DNA of 64,000 nucleotides from contig NZ_JBFBCI010000033.1 in the NCBI RefSeq assembly GCF_040683095.1, positions 28,733 to 92,732 on the forward strand. Direction: 5' to 3'. Source of the DNA: Sphaerisporangium sp040683095. GTDB lineage: Bacteria > Actinomycetota > Actinomycetes > Streptosporangiales > Streptosporangiaceae. The notes beneath the pieces are model-generated. The model was not told where the DNA came from and searched no databases. It was given only the letters and a program-made list of their open reading frames with translations. The position numbers and the translations under genes are program-made. Position 1 is the stretch's first letter. The number at the start of each line of letters is the position of its first letter. Below are positions 25,688-34,044 of the stretch, in pieces.

Positions 25688-26570
25688 GGACGGCGAGTCC
25701 CGGGCGGGGGCCGCGGCCGGCGCGGACCAGCTCGACGATGGCCGCGATGTCGGCCTCGGCGGACGTGTGCCGCGCCGCCTCCTCGTAGCGCCGCTCGACG
25801 AGCCGCGCGATGGGCAGCGGCAGGCCGTTCGCCTCCGCGACCTCGGCGACGAGCCGTACGTCCTTGGCGCCGAGACGGGTGCTGAACCAGCCGTGGTGGT
25901 CGCCGCCGATGGTGTCGTCGATCCGGTTGAACAGGCTGGGCGGGACGGTGGGCCACTTGTGGAGGGCCTCGCGCAGCAGGCCGGTGTCGAGGCCGGCGGC
26001 CTCGGCCGTGGCCACGACCTCGGCCATCACGGCCATGGCGGAGATCAGGAGGTAGTTGTTGAGGAGCTTGAAGGTGGTGGCGGCGCCTGGGTCCTCGCCG
26101 CAGTACTGCGTACCGCAGAACAGGCCGGACCAGACGGGCTCCAGCCGGTCGGCCAGGCGCCGGTCGCCCGCGACCAGGCATGTGGCCTTGCCGTGGCCGA
26201 TGGTCTGCGGGGCTCCGATGATGGGGGCGGCCAGGAACCGGCCGCCGGGGACCATGTCCCTGACCGCGCGGGAGGTGCGCGGGGAGACGGTGCTCATGTC
26301 GGCCAGGATGGGGGCGTCCTCGCCGGATCCCATCTCGCTGAGCCGTGCGGTCACCTCCATGACGGCCGCGTCGTCTGCGAGGGACATGAGCACCGCGTCG
26401 GCGCCCTTGGCGGCGTCCTCCGGCGTGGAGGCCTCGGACGCGCCGGCCTCGACCACCTGAGCGGCCTTGCCCTGCGTCCGGTTCCATATGGTTACGTTGA
26501 GTTCGTGGTCGAGCAGCCGCAGTGCCACGGCTCGCCCCATGTTCCCCATTCCAAGTACGGCTATGTGCAT
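25680..26570 (-). CDS. NAD(P)-dependent beta-hydroxyacid dehydrogenase/imine reductase-type protein
   Basis: The 296-residue protein has an N-terminal Rossmann domain (IAVLGMGNMGRAVALRLL, then NRTQGKA as the NADP-binding NRT) and the 6PGDH/HIBADH helical domain. The usual substrate-binding loop is replaced by STVSPRTSRAV and GAPQTIGHGKATCLVAGD. The catalytic Lys region appears as FKLLNNYLL. HIBADH-type and imine-reductase-type members share this frame; the substrate cannot be assigned. The start has GGGGGAG upstream. It is the first gene of a two-gene leftward operon with the SDR. Confidence 0.88.
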   Translation of the reverse strand: MHIAVLGMGNMGRAVALRLLDHELNVTIWNRTQGKAAQVVEAGASEASTPEDAAKGADAVLMSLADDAAVMEVTARLSEMGSGEDAPILADMSTVSPRTSRAVRDMVPGGRFLAAPIIGAPQTIGHGKATCLVAGDRRLADRLEPVWSGLFCGTQYCGEDPGAATTFKLLNNYLLISAMAVMAEVVATAEAAGLDTGLLREALHKWPTVPPSLFNRIDDTIGGDHHGWFSTRLGAKDVRLVAEVAEANGLPLPIARLVERRYEEAARHTSAEADIAAIVELVRAGRGPRPGLAVHA

Positions 26571-26837
26571 ATGTCACTCCCCCTCGCCCGGCATCCTTCC
26601 CGCGCCCCCCGGGGAGCAATCAGGGGAGAATCACAAGCGAAGTGCCAAAACCGGCATTCCTGGGCATACCTACAGGGAAGCCGCAGGAGAATCAGAAGAA
26701 ATCGCCCACGCGCCCGCCACGAACCCCGCCTGTACGCATAGGTTGCCGAGTCATAACCGGGCGCGTGATCGTTTCAACGATCGATAAGGGGAATCGCCTA
26801 TACGTTCGCTCCAGGTGCACATCGAACGGGGGCATGC

Positions 26838-27473
26838 ATGGACATTCGTCGATACACCAGGAGAACGATCCGCCTGGCCGTCGTCGGCGGGCTCGGCGCC
26901 ACGCTCATGACGGGCCCGCGGCCGGTCGGCGCCTCGACGCCATCGCACACCACGACCGCCGCCGCGCGAACACCGGCCACCGCCGCCGATTCGGACCTCG
27001 CCGCCCTGAGACACATCTGGGAGCGTCAGGCGGAGGCCTGGGCCCGGGGAGACGCGCTCGCGTACTCCAGCATCTACACCCCGGACGCCGATCTCGTGAA
27101 CATCAAAGGCGAGCATCTGCACAACCGCCATGTCATCGCCGCCCGAATCCAGCACTACTTCAACGGCGACCTGAAGAACACGCACATCTTGCGGATCGAC
27201 GAGCGGGTCCGGCTCATCTCGCCCACCATGGCGATCATCGTGCGCAAGGACTGCGTCCTGTACGGCGCCGAGAAGGCCTGCCGGCCCGACAACCTCTCGA
27301 TCAACACCAGCGTCGCCGTCAAGGACGCCGGCCAGTGGCTCATCACGTCCTTCCACAACACCCTCGTCCAGGCACTCGACCAGGCGCACCGGCCGTTCCG
27401 CGGCATCGTCCCGGCCACCTGGGAACAGCCGCCGACGCTTTCCGGCGAGGCCGCGAGCGGGTCCACCCCATGA
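26838..27473 (+). CDS. Secreted SgcJ/EcaC-type SnoaL-like protein, copy 1
   Basis: The 211-residue protein has an N-terminal Arg-rich signal (RRYTRRTIRLAVVGGLGATLMTG...VGAS, Tat-like by its twin Arg but not a strict Tat motif). One NTF2/SnoaL-like cone domain of the SgcJ/EcaC type follows (HIWERQAEAWARGDALAYSSIYTPDADLVNIKGEHLHN...WLITSFHNTLV). It has a 25-residue C-terminal tail. The fold binds small hydrophobic molecules, sometimes with isomerase or oxygenase activity; the substrate is unknown. It is followed after 50 bases by a clear paralogue. Confidence 0.85.
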   Translation: MDIRRYTRRTIRLAVVGGLGATLMTGPRPVGASTPSHTTTAAARTPATAADSDLAALRHIWERQAEAWARGDALAYSSIYTPDADLVNIKGEHLHNRHVIAARIQHYFNGDLKNTHILRIDERVRLISPTMAIIVRKDCVLYGAEKACRPDNLSINTSVAVKDAGQWLITSFHNTLVQALDQAHRPFRGIVPATWEQPPTLSGEAASGSTP

Positions 27474-27523
27474 CACACCACATCACCGCATCATCACCGC
27501 ATCGATCTCGGACGGGGGCACAG

Positions 27524-28075
27524 ATGGGCATCCATACGTACGCGAGGGGACCGATCCGCCTGGTTCTCATGGGCGGGCTCGGGCTGGCGCTGACCGGCGC
27601 GGTCACGCCGGCGCAGGCCGCGACCGGCGACGGCCGGGCGGCGCCGGCCCTCTCCCCCATGATGCCGGGCACGACCGATCCCGACCTCACCGCCCTCGCG
27701 CAGCTCTGGCATCGCCAGGCGGAGGCCTGGGCGCGGGGGGACGGGCACGCGTACGGCGCGACGTACACGCCGGATGCCGACTTCGTCAACGTCACCGGCG
27801 AGCACATCCACACGGGCCGCGAGATCGGCGTGCGGTTCCAGCGGTATCTCGGCGCGCAGCTCAAGGACAGCCGCATCATCACGCTGGAAGAGAAGGTCCA
27901 GATGCTGTCCCCCACGCTGGCCTACATCATCCGCAAGGGGTGCGTGTTCTTCCGCAAGGAGACGAGCTGCCACCCGAACACGACCTCGTGGAACACCAGC
28001 CTCGTGGTCAAGACCGGCGGCCAGTGGCTGGTCCGCTCCTTCCACAACACCCTCGTCAAACCACCGCAGAAGTAA
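27524..28075 (+). CDS. Secreted SgcJ/EcaC-type SnoaL-like protein, copy 2
   Basis: The 183-residue paralogue of the preceding gene shares nearly every landmark: WHRQAEAWARGDGHAYGATYTPDADFVNVTGEHIHTG, LSPTLAYIIRKGCVFF and QWLVRSFHNTLV. The signal sequence (IRLVLMGGLGLALTGAVTPAQA) fits Sec export. The ATG at 27524 follows GACGGGGGC. Each copy has two conserved Cys (RKDC/RKGC and KAC/TSC) placed alike, possibly a disulfide. Tandem duplication with divergence is the likely origin. It probably belongs to one transcription unit with the reductase that starts four bases downstream. Confidence 0.87.
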   Translation: MGIHTYARGPIRLVLMGGLGLALTGAVTPAQAATGDGRAAPALSPMMPGTTDPDLTALAQLWHRQAEAWARGDGHAYGATYTPDADFVNVTGEHIHTGREIGVRFQRYLGAQLKDSRIITLEEKVQMLSPTLAYIIRKGCVFFRKETSCHPNTTSWNTSLVVKTGGQWLVRSFHNTLVKPPQK

Positions 28076-28079
28076 CGCC

Positions 28080-29033
28080 ATGGCCGACGACCGGCCGATC
28101 CTGGTGACCGGCGCCGCGGGCGGGGTCGGCGCGGTGGGCCGTACGGTGGTCGAGGCGCTCCGGCGGGACTCCCTGCCCGTGCGGGCCCTCGTCCACCGGG
28201 AGGACGAACGGGCGGAGGCGCTGAGGGCCACGGGCGCGCAGGTCGTGGTGGGCGACCTCGCCCGCGCGCCCGACGTCGCCCGGGCGGTGGACGGCTGCCG
28301 CCGCATGTACTTCGGCATGAGCGTCTCCGCGCGTTACCTGGAGGCGGCGCTCACGACCGCGGTGGTGGCACGCCGGTACGGTGAGCTGGACGCGTTCGTG
28401 AACATGTCCCAGATGACCGTCTCGCAGATGGACCTGACCAGCGTCCAGGAATCGGCGCAGCAGCGGCACCACTGGCTCGCCGAGCAGGCGCTCGACTGGT
28501 CGGGCCTGCCGGTCGTGCACGTCAGGCCCACCGTGTTCATGGAGAACCCTCTGTTCACGTCCTTCGCCGACGCCTCGATCGCGCGGGACGGGACGATCCG
28601 GCTGCCGTTCGGCACGGGCCGCACCTCCCCCGTCGCGGCCGGGGACGTCGCCGAGGCCGTCGCCGCGATCCTGCGCGACCCCGCCCCGCACGTCGGCAAG
28701 GTGTACGAGCTGACCGGCCCGCGCTCGCGCGACCTGCACGAGCTGGCCGGGGAGTACGCACGCGCGCTCGGCCGTCCGGTGTCCTACGTCGATGTGCCGC
28801 TCGAGCCGTGGATCGAACACGAACTGCGCGGCCTCGGCCCGCCCCCGCACCTGTTCGACCATCTCGCCACGATGGCGCGCCTGCACGCCGCGAACCGCTA
28901 CGACCGCGTCACCGGCGACGTCGAGCTCCTCACCGGCAGACCGCCGTCCGACCTGCGGGAATTCGTTGAGACCCATCCCGATCTCTTCCCGGCGACCCGG
29001 CGGCGCACCCTCCGAGCGAAGTACATCAGGTGA
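28080..29033 (+). CDS. NmrA-like NAD(P)-binding reductase
   Basis: The 317-residue atypical SDR has the N-terminal glycine motif ILVTGAAGGVGAVGRTV. An Arg in the second strand (LVHREDERAEAL) favours NADPH, and the NmrA/quinone-reductase 2-like body follows (VVGDLARAPDV, FVNMSQM, HVRPTVFMENPL, YELTGPRSRDLHELA). NmrA-type members may be enzymes or redox sensors. The start lies four bases after the stop of the SnoaL-like gene, so co-transcription is nearly certain. The trio may form a small oxidative-tailoring or detoxification unit. Confidence 0.88.
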   Translation: MADDRPILVTGAAGGVGAVGRTVVEALRRDSLPVRALVHREDERAEALRATGAQVVVGDLARAPDVARAVDGCRRMYFGMSVSARYLEAALTTAVVARRYGELDAFVNMSQMTVSQMDLTSVQESAQQRHHWLAEQALDWSGLPVVHVRPTVFMENPLFTSFADASIARDGTIRLPFGTGRTSPVAAGDVAEAVAAILRDPAPHVGKVYELTGPRSRDLHELAGEYARALGRPVSYVDVPLEPWIEHELRGLGPPPHLFDHLATMARLHAANRYDRVTGDVELLTGRPPSDLREFVETHPDLFPATRRRTLRAKYIR

Positions 29034-29245
29034 CGTGAGACACCACCATGCACGAGGAACCGACCGTACCCCGAACCCCTTCTCCGGCTCCGGCCCCCTG
29101 GACGGCTCCGCTGAAAGGCCCGTGCCGCCGCTCGTTGACGCGTCCGTACCGCAACCCCGTGCGGCCACCCGCGCGGGCGGCTAGGTGGAGGGCCTTGAGC
29201 AGCAACCGAACGGCCAGTGGCGTTAGCGAACCGTCGGGGCTCGGG

Positions 29246-29422
29246 TTATCGCCACAGGCCGTTCCGATGCGGGTCTGCGGCGTACGCCTGGTGGCTGGCC
29301 GAACTGGCCTGGATGTCGGCGTCGGCCAGGTCCTCAACGCCGTCGGGGCAGGCCTCCATTACGGCGGCCAGCACGTCTGCCCGGGTGACGACCTTGGCAT
29401 GCGCGGTCAGCCATCGGGCAAT
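29246..29422 (-). pseudogene. 5'-truncated coding remnant of unknown family
   Basis: The leftward frame ending in TAA at 29246 has strongly G/C-ending codons and reads ...ARWLTAHAKVVTRADVLA, then AVMEACPDGVEDLADADIQA. There is no start codon with a ribosome site, and coding character fades above 29422 before the lipoprotein stop. I do not recognise the family. It looks like the C-terminal end of a lost gene. Confidence 0.4.
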
Positions 29423-29459
29423 TGGTCCGGCTGCGGCTGCCGTTCCAGAAGCCGTGCTC

Positions 29460-29822
29460 TCAGAACATGCTGGCCCAGACGACCTTTCCATCCCTGATGA
29501 CGAGGTTGACGCGCTTGGGCCGGAGGTCGTCGTCGCGGTCGTTGCACTTTCCGTCCACACCGAGGACGCGGACTTCGTGGCCGGCGGCCTTCTCGGCCTT
29601 GGCGACGGCGTCCTCGGACCGTCCGACGAGGTCGTCTCGGGAGCGGCTTCGGGCGGAGGGCTCCGGAACGCAGGGCTCGCCCGCTCCTGCCTGGGCTGGT
29701 CCCGTCGGGGAGCCGGCCCGTGGCGGGCCGCTCGTGCGCTGGGGCTCCGGATCCGGCCCGGTCCCGCTGCACGCGGCGAGAAGACCGACAACGAGCAGAA
29801 CGAGCGCGGTGAAACGTGCCAT
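29460..29822 (-). CDS. I78-like peptidase-inhibitor lipoprotein
   Basis: The 120-residue protein has a lipobox signal (ALVLLVVGLLAACSG), so lipid attachment to the Cys is expected. A Pro/Ser-rich spacer follows. The C-terminal domain of about 60 residues has the I78/elastase-inhibitor-like pattern DDLVGRSEDAVAKAEKAAGHEVRVL...LRPKRVNLVIRDGKVVWASMF. Family members inhibit serine peptidases. It lies 87 bases downstream of a trypsin-like protease gene on the same strand, which supports an enzyme-inhibitor pair. ATG 29822 has GAGG close by; GTG 29825 is the alternative. Confidence 0.72.
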   Translation of the reverse strand: MARFTALVLLVVGLLAACSGTGPDPEPQRTSGPPRAGSPTGPAQAGAGEPCVPEPSARSRSRDDLVGRSEDAVAKAEKAAGHEVRVLGVDGKCNDRDDDLRPKRVNLVIRDGKVVWASMF

Positions 29823-29862
29823 CACTACCTCGATTCCCGTGAACGTCGACGAGCGTCCGTGT

Positions 29863-29872
29863 GGGGGGGGGG
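29863..29872. repeat. Homopolymer of ten G in the protease-inhibitor spacer
   Basis: Ten consecutive G (C on the coding strand) lie between the protease stop and the inhibitor start. Such tracts slip in replication. Because it is between genes it could alter expression of the inhibitor, but not its frame. Confidence 0.8.
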
Positions 29873-29909
29873 CGGCCGTGGCGACGACCGCCCCTCTCTC
29901 TATGACGGT

Positions 29910-30857
29910 TCAGCTGGTCTTGACGTTGCCTCCGAGGTTCTCGCCGACGCGGGTCTGCGGCGTGTAGGCGCTCCTGGTGATTCCGTCGTTGTCGAGCTCC
30001 ACCAGGCCGCTGTGGATGCCCTTGGCGACGTTCCCCAGGTACCACGGCCCGCCGCTGTCGCCGCTGACGGTGATGTTCTCCTCCGTGACGGCCTGTCCGC
30101 ACCAGTACAGGCTGCCCTGGCGGCAGACCGCGAGACGGTAGATGGTGCCGCAGAGCTGGTAGTTCTTGCCCTTGCCGAAGTTGCAGATGGGGTCGTCGTT
30201 CATGGCGTTGGACGCCGAGTCGACGTTTCTCTCCTCGCTGAAGTCCGCCTGGAACTTCGTGCTCGTGGTGTTCCCGGCGATGGTGCTGTGCCACTGCAGG
30301 TCGATGTTGGCGCCGGAAGAGGTGGTGCTGGCGGCGTTGCGGTAGGCGATCACGCCGCTGGCGCCCTCGTAGCCCATGTAATTCGGGCAGTGCATCGCGG
30401 TCGCGACACCGTTGAGGCCGCCCACCGTGATGGTGAACCCGGAGGTGCAGGCGTTCGCGCTGCTGTCGGTCAGCCAGTGGCCGCCCTTGATCGTTGCCTG
30501 GTCCTGGGATCGGATCTCGGGGACCTCGGTGAAGCGCACGGGCACCGAGGCGACGGTCCTGCCGGTCGAGGCGGCTGCCTTCAGGGCGGTTCCGAGGAGG
30601 GAGGCCGGGTCGACTTCCTTGTCCGGCGCGACGCTGTAGGTGAACCGGATCTCATCGGTCGCGGGGTCGACCTCCGAGATCGCGTTGCCGACCCCGTCGG
30701 CGGCGACCACGGCCATGTACATGGACTCCTGGACCTGCAGCAGGTCCTTCCAGGCCAGCGGCGCACCGGTCTGCACCTCGACGGTGTACGGCAGGCCACA
30801 GCGGAGCGGCGAGCAGATGGCCCAGACAGCGGGGCGGACGCCGCCGCCGCTCGGCAC
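29910..30857 (-). CDS. Trypsin-like (S1) serine protease, N-terminus probably truncated
   Basis: The 315-codon frame holds a complete S1 catalytic core. The His is in ATAMHCPN, a candidate Asp in SGANIDLQW, and the Ser in GDSGGPW; Cys pairs are placed as in streptogrisin-type enzymes. About 100 residues before the core look like a propeptide (MYMAVVAADGVGNAISEVDPATDEIRFTY). No signal peptide is found in this frame, and a TGA blocks extension upstream; neither other frame supplies one. Export is therefore doubtful, so this may be a recent pseudogene or start elsewhere. The I78-like inhibitor gene follows. Confidence 0.75.
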   Translation of the reverse strand: MPSGGGVRPAVWAICSPLRCGLPYTVEVQTGAPLAWKDLLQVQESMYMAVVAADGVGNAISEVDPATDEIRFTYSVAPDKEVDPASLLGTALKAAASTGRTVASVPVRFTEVPEIRSQDQATIKGGHWLTDSSANACTSGFTITVGGLNGVATAMHCPNYMGYEGASGVIAYRNAASTTSSGANIDLQWHSTIAGNTTSTKFQADFSEERNVDSASNAMNDDPICNFGKGKNYQLCGTIYRLAVCRQGSLYWCGQAVTEENITVSGDSGGPWYLGNVAKGIHSGLVELDNDGITRSAYTPQTRVGENLGGNVKTS

Positions 30858-31120
30858 GCAGATCTTTGGGAGAGCGGACCCGCACGGCGGGCCCGTTCAT
30901 CGCGCCGCGCGGACGCCTCCCGCGGCGAGGACACGAAGACACATCACGAAAGGCGCTTTCAGCGGCGCGCCCCGGCCATCGACGGATCGTCTGTGAATCC
31001 ACAGCATATGGCCGGGACGCGTGCCGTGTCAGGCCCCGCCGCGGTGACGCCGTCCCACCGGTCAGGCCATCCCTCGGCCAGACCAGCTCGCCGGTGGGAC
31101 TCGTTCGCCCGATGAGGCCG

Positions 31121-33790
31121 TCAGGCGGTCTCGGCGATCAGGCGTTCGACGGCGGCCATGGCCTCGCCGACCGCCTCGGGGTTCTGGCCGCCGCCCTGGG
31201 CGATGTCCGGCTTACCGCCACCGCCGCCGCCGAGCGTCTTCGCCGCCGTCCGGACCAGGTCGCCCGCCTTGAGACCGCGCTCGCGGGCGGCCTCGTTGGT
31301 GGCGACCACCGTCAGCGGACGGCCGTTCGCCGTGGAGAACAGCGCCACGACGGCCGGTCGGCCCCCGAGGATGCGGTCGCGCACGTCCAGGACGAGCCTG
31401 CGCAGGTCGTCGGCGTCCGTGCCGTCCGGCGCGCGGCCGACGACGACCGCGACGCCCTTGACGTCCGCGGCGCCCGCGGCCAGCCCTGCGGCCGCCTGCA
31501 GGACCTTCTCGGCGCGGTACTTCTCGATCTCCTTCTCGGCGTCCCTGAGCCTGCCGAGCATGGTGGAGACGCGCTCGGGGAGCTCCTCCGAGCGGCCCTT
31601 GACCAGCTCCTGGAGCTGGGCGACCACGGTGTGTTCGCGGGCCAGGAAGTTGTAGGCGTCCAGGCCGACCAGCGCCTCGACGCGCCGCACGCCGGAGCCG
31701 ATCGAGGACTCGCCGAGCAGCTTCACCAGGCCGAGCTGGGCCGTGTTGCGGACGTGCGTGCCGCCGCACAGCTCCTTGGAGAAGTCGCCGATGGTCACGA
31801 CGCGCACGCGCTCGCCGTATTTCTCGCCGAACTCCGCGATGGCGCCCTGCCGCTTGGCCTCGTCGATGCTCATGACCTCGGCCTCGACGTCGAGCTCGCG
31901 GGCGAGAACCTCGTTGATCTTCTGCTCGACGTCGGCGAGCACCGTGCCGGGCACGGCGGACGGGGAACCGAAGTCGAAGCGGAAGCGGCCCGGCGAGTTC
32001 TCCGACCCCGCCTGCGACGCCGTCGGCCCGAGCGCGTCGCGCAGGGCCTGGTGCGTGAGGTGGGTCGCGCTGTGGGCGCGGGCGATCGCGCGGCGGCGGC
32101 CGACGTCGATGGCCGCGAAGGCGGACGCGCCGAGCGTCACCTCGCCGACCTGCACGACCCCCTTGTGCACGCTGACGCCCGGAACCGGCTGCTGGACGTC
32201 GCGGACCTCGATGACGGCGCCGGAGTCCAGCTTGATGCGCCCCTGGTCGGCGAGCTGGCCGCCGCCCTCGGCGTAGAACGGGGTGCGGTCGAGGACGACC
32301 TCGACTGTGTCCCCCTCGACCGCGGCGGGCGACGGCACGCCGTCCACGAGCAGGCCGACGATGGTCGACTCGCCCTCGGTCGCGATGTACCCGGTGAACT
32401 CGGTGAAGCCGGAGGCGTCGGCCACCTCGCGGTAGGCGGACAGGTCGGCGTGACCGGTCTTCTTCGCCCGCGCGTCGGCCTTCGCGCGCTCGCGCTGCTC
32501 CTTCATCAGGCGGCGGAAGCCGTCCTCGTCCACGGACAGGCCCTGCTCGGCGGCCATCTCCAGGGTGAGGTCGATCGGGAAGCCCCAGGTGTCGTGGAGC
32601 TGGAACGCCTTGTCGCCGGCGAGCACGCCGCCACCGGACGCCTTGGTCTCGGTGACGGCGGTGTCGAGGATCGCGGTGCCGGACTTGAGCGTCTTGAGGA
32701 AGGCGGCCTCCTCGGCGAGCGCGACCGCCTCGATGCGCTTGCGGTCGGCCACGAGCTCGGGGTACTGCTCGCCCATCGACCTGATGACCGTGTCCACCAG
32801 GTCCAGGACGACCGGTCCCGTGGCGCCGAGCAGCCGCATGTTGCGGATCGCGCGGCGCATGATGCGGCGCAGCACGTACCCGCGGCCCTCGTTACCGGGG
32901 ACGACGCCGTCGCCGACGAGCATGACGGACGTGCGCATGTGGTCGCTGACGACGCGCAGCGAGACGTCGGAGGCCTGCGCGGCGCCGTAGCGGACGCCGG
33001 TGAGCTCGGTGGCGCGGTCGATGACGACCCGGGAGGTGTCGATCTCGTACATGTTGTGCACGCCCTGCAGGATCATCGCGAGGCGTTCGAGGCCGAGCCC
33101 GGTGTCGATGTTCTTGGACGGCAGCTCGCCGAGGATCGGGTAGTCCTCCTTGCCCTCGCCCGGCCCGCGCTCGTACTGCATGAAGACGAGGTTCCAGATC
33201 TCGACGTACCGCTCGTCGTTGACGGCCGGGCCGCCCTCGGGGCCGAACTCGGGGCCGCGGTCGTAGTTGATCTCCGAGCAGGGCCCGCAGGGGCCGGGGA
33301 CGCCCATGGACCAGAAGTTGGGGCCCATGCCCAGACGCTGGATACGCTCGGCCGGGATGCCGATCTTCTCGCGCCAGATGCGCTCGGCCTCGTCGTCGTC
33401 GAGGTAGACGGTGATCCAGATGCGGTCCGGGTCCAGGCCGTAGCCGCCGTCCGCCACGGAGTTCGTGAGCAGCTCCCAGGCGTACTGGATGGCGCCTTCC
33501 TTGAAGTAGTCGCCGAAGGAGAAGTTTCCGCACATCTGGAAGAAGGTGCCGTGCCGGGTGGTCTTGCCGACCTCTTCGATGTCCGGCGTACGCACGCACT
33601 TCTGCACGCTGACGAGCCGGGGATGCGGCGCCTTGACCTCGCCGAGGAAGTACGGCTTGAACGGGACCATGCCCGCGGGCACCAGCAGCAGCGTGGGGTC
33701 GTCGGCGATCAGTGATGCCGACGGCACCACGGCGTGCCCGCGCTCCTCGAAGAATCGCAGCCAACGCCGCCGAATCTCGACCGACTCCAT
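31121..33790 (-). CDS. alaS: Alanine--tRNA ligase
   Basis: The 889-residue protein has the full AlaRS plan. The class II core includes RRRWLRFFEERGH, SVQKCVRTPDIEEVGKTTRHGTFFQMCGNFSFGDYFKEGA and FWSMGVPGPCGPCSEI. A tRNA-recognition region follows, then the editing domain with HSATHLTHQAL and CGGTHVRNTAQLG (zinc-binding His and Cys). The C-terminal DHHA1 domain ends in GGGGGGKPDIAQGGG. It charges tRNA-Ala and clears Ser/Gly mischarges. ATG 33790 has GGAGGGAC upstream. Its usual partner ruvX is not in view; the leftward neighbour is the truncated protease. Confidence 0.97.
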   Translation of the reverse strand: MESVEIRRRWLRFFEERGHAVVPSASLIADDPTLLLVPAGMVPFKPYFLGEVKAPHPRLVSVQKCVRTPDIEEVGKTTRHGTFFQMCGNFSFGDYFKEGAIQYAWELLTNSVADGGYGLDPDRIWITVYLDDDEAERIWREKIGIPAERIQRLGMGPNFWSMGVPGPCGPCSEINYDRGPEFGPEGGPAVNDERYVEIWNLVFMQYERGPGEGKEDYPILGELPSKNIDTGLGLERLAMILQGVHNMYEIDTSRVVIDRATELTGVRYGAAQASDVSLRVVSDHMRTSVMLVGDGVVPGNEGRGYVLRRIMRRAIRNMRLLGATGPVVLDLVDTVIRSMGEQYPELVADRKRIEAVALAEEAAFLKTLKSGTAILDTAVTETKASGGGVLAGDKAFQLHDTWGFPIDLTLEMAAEQGLSVDEDGFRRLMKEQRERAKADARAKKTGHADLSAYREVADASGFTEFTGYIATEGESTIVGLLVDGVPSPAAVEGDTVEVVLDRTPFYAEGGGQLADQGRIKLDSGAVIEVRDVQQPVPGVSVHKGVVQVGEVTLGASAFAAIDVGRRRAIARAHSATHLTHQALRDALGPTASQAGSENSPGRFRFDFGSPSAVPGTVLADVEQKINEVLARELDVEAEVMSIDEAKRQGAIAEFGEKYGERVRVVTIGDFSKELCGGTHVRNTAQLGLVKLLGESSIGSGVRRVEALVGLDAYNFLAREHTVVAQLQELVKGRSEELPERVSTMLGRLRDAEKEIEKYRAEKVLQAAAGLAAGAADVKGVAVVVGRAPDGTDADDLRRLVLDVRDRILGGRPAVVALFSTANGRPLTVVATNEAARERGLKAGDLVRTAAKTLGGGGGGKPDIAQGGGQNPEAVGEAMAAVERLIAETA

Positions 33791-33914
33791 CAGGGGTCCC
33801 TCCCCAGCGCGACACGCTCCCCGCCGGACGGGCGGGGCTCTCAGAAAAGGGGCGGAAGATCCGGCCCCGCTCCTAAGACTAGAGTCGCCGCGGAGCCTCG
33901 CGAACCGAGTAAGC

Positions 33915-33960
33915 GCGCCGCCCGGCGCGGAGGAGCGCGTTCCTCCGCGCCGGGCGGCGC
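33915..33960. terminator. Perfect 20-bp hairpin after the alcohol dehydrogenase operon
   Basis: Arms 33915-33934 and 33941-33960 are exact reverse complements (GCGCCGCCCGGCGCGGAGGA on the left) around GCGCGT. It separates the leftward dehydrogenase operon (stop 34045) from alaS. Confidence 0.85.
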
Positions 33961-34044
33961 TACGACGAGGAGACCTCCGGGAACGCGACGCCGTGAGCGA
34001 GGTCATGGACAGCGGCCGATGAACTGCGCGGCCTCGTGCGGCGC

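Noticed and set aside
30652..31002. Alternative frame as a source of the protease signal peptide
   Set aside because: Its residues (many Arg and Pro) have no hydrophobic core, and neither upstream frame gives an export signal.
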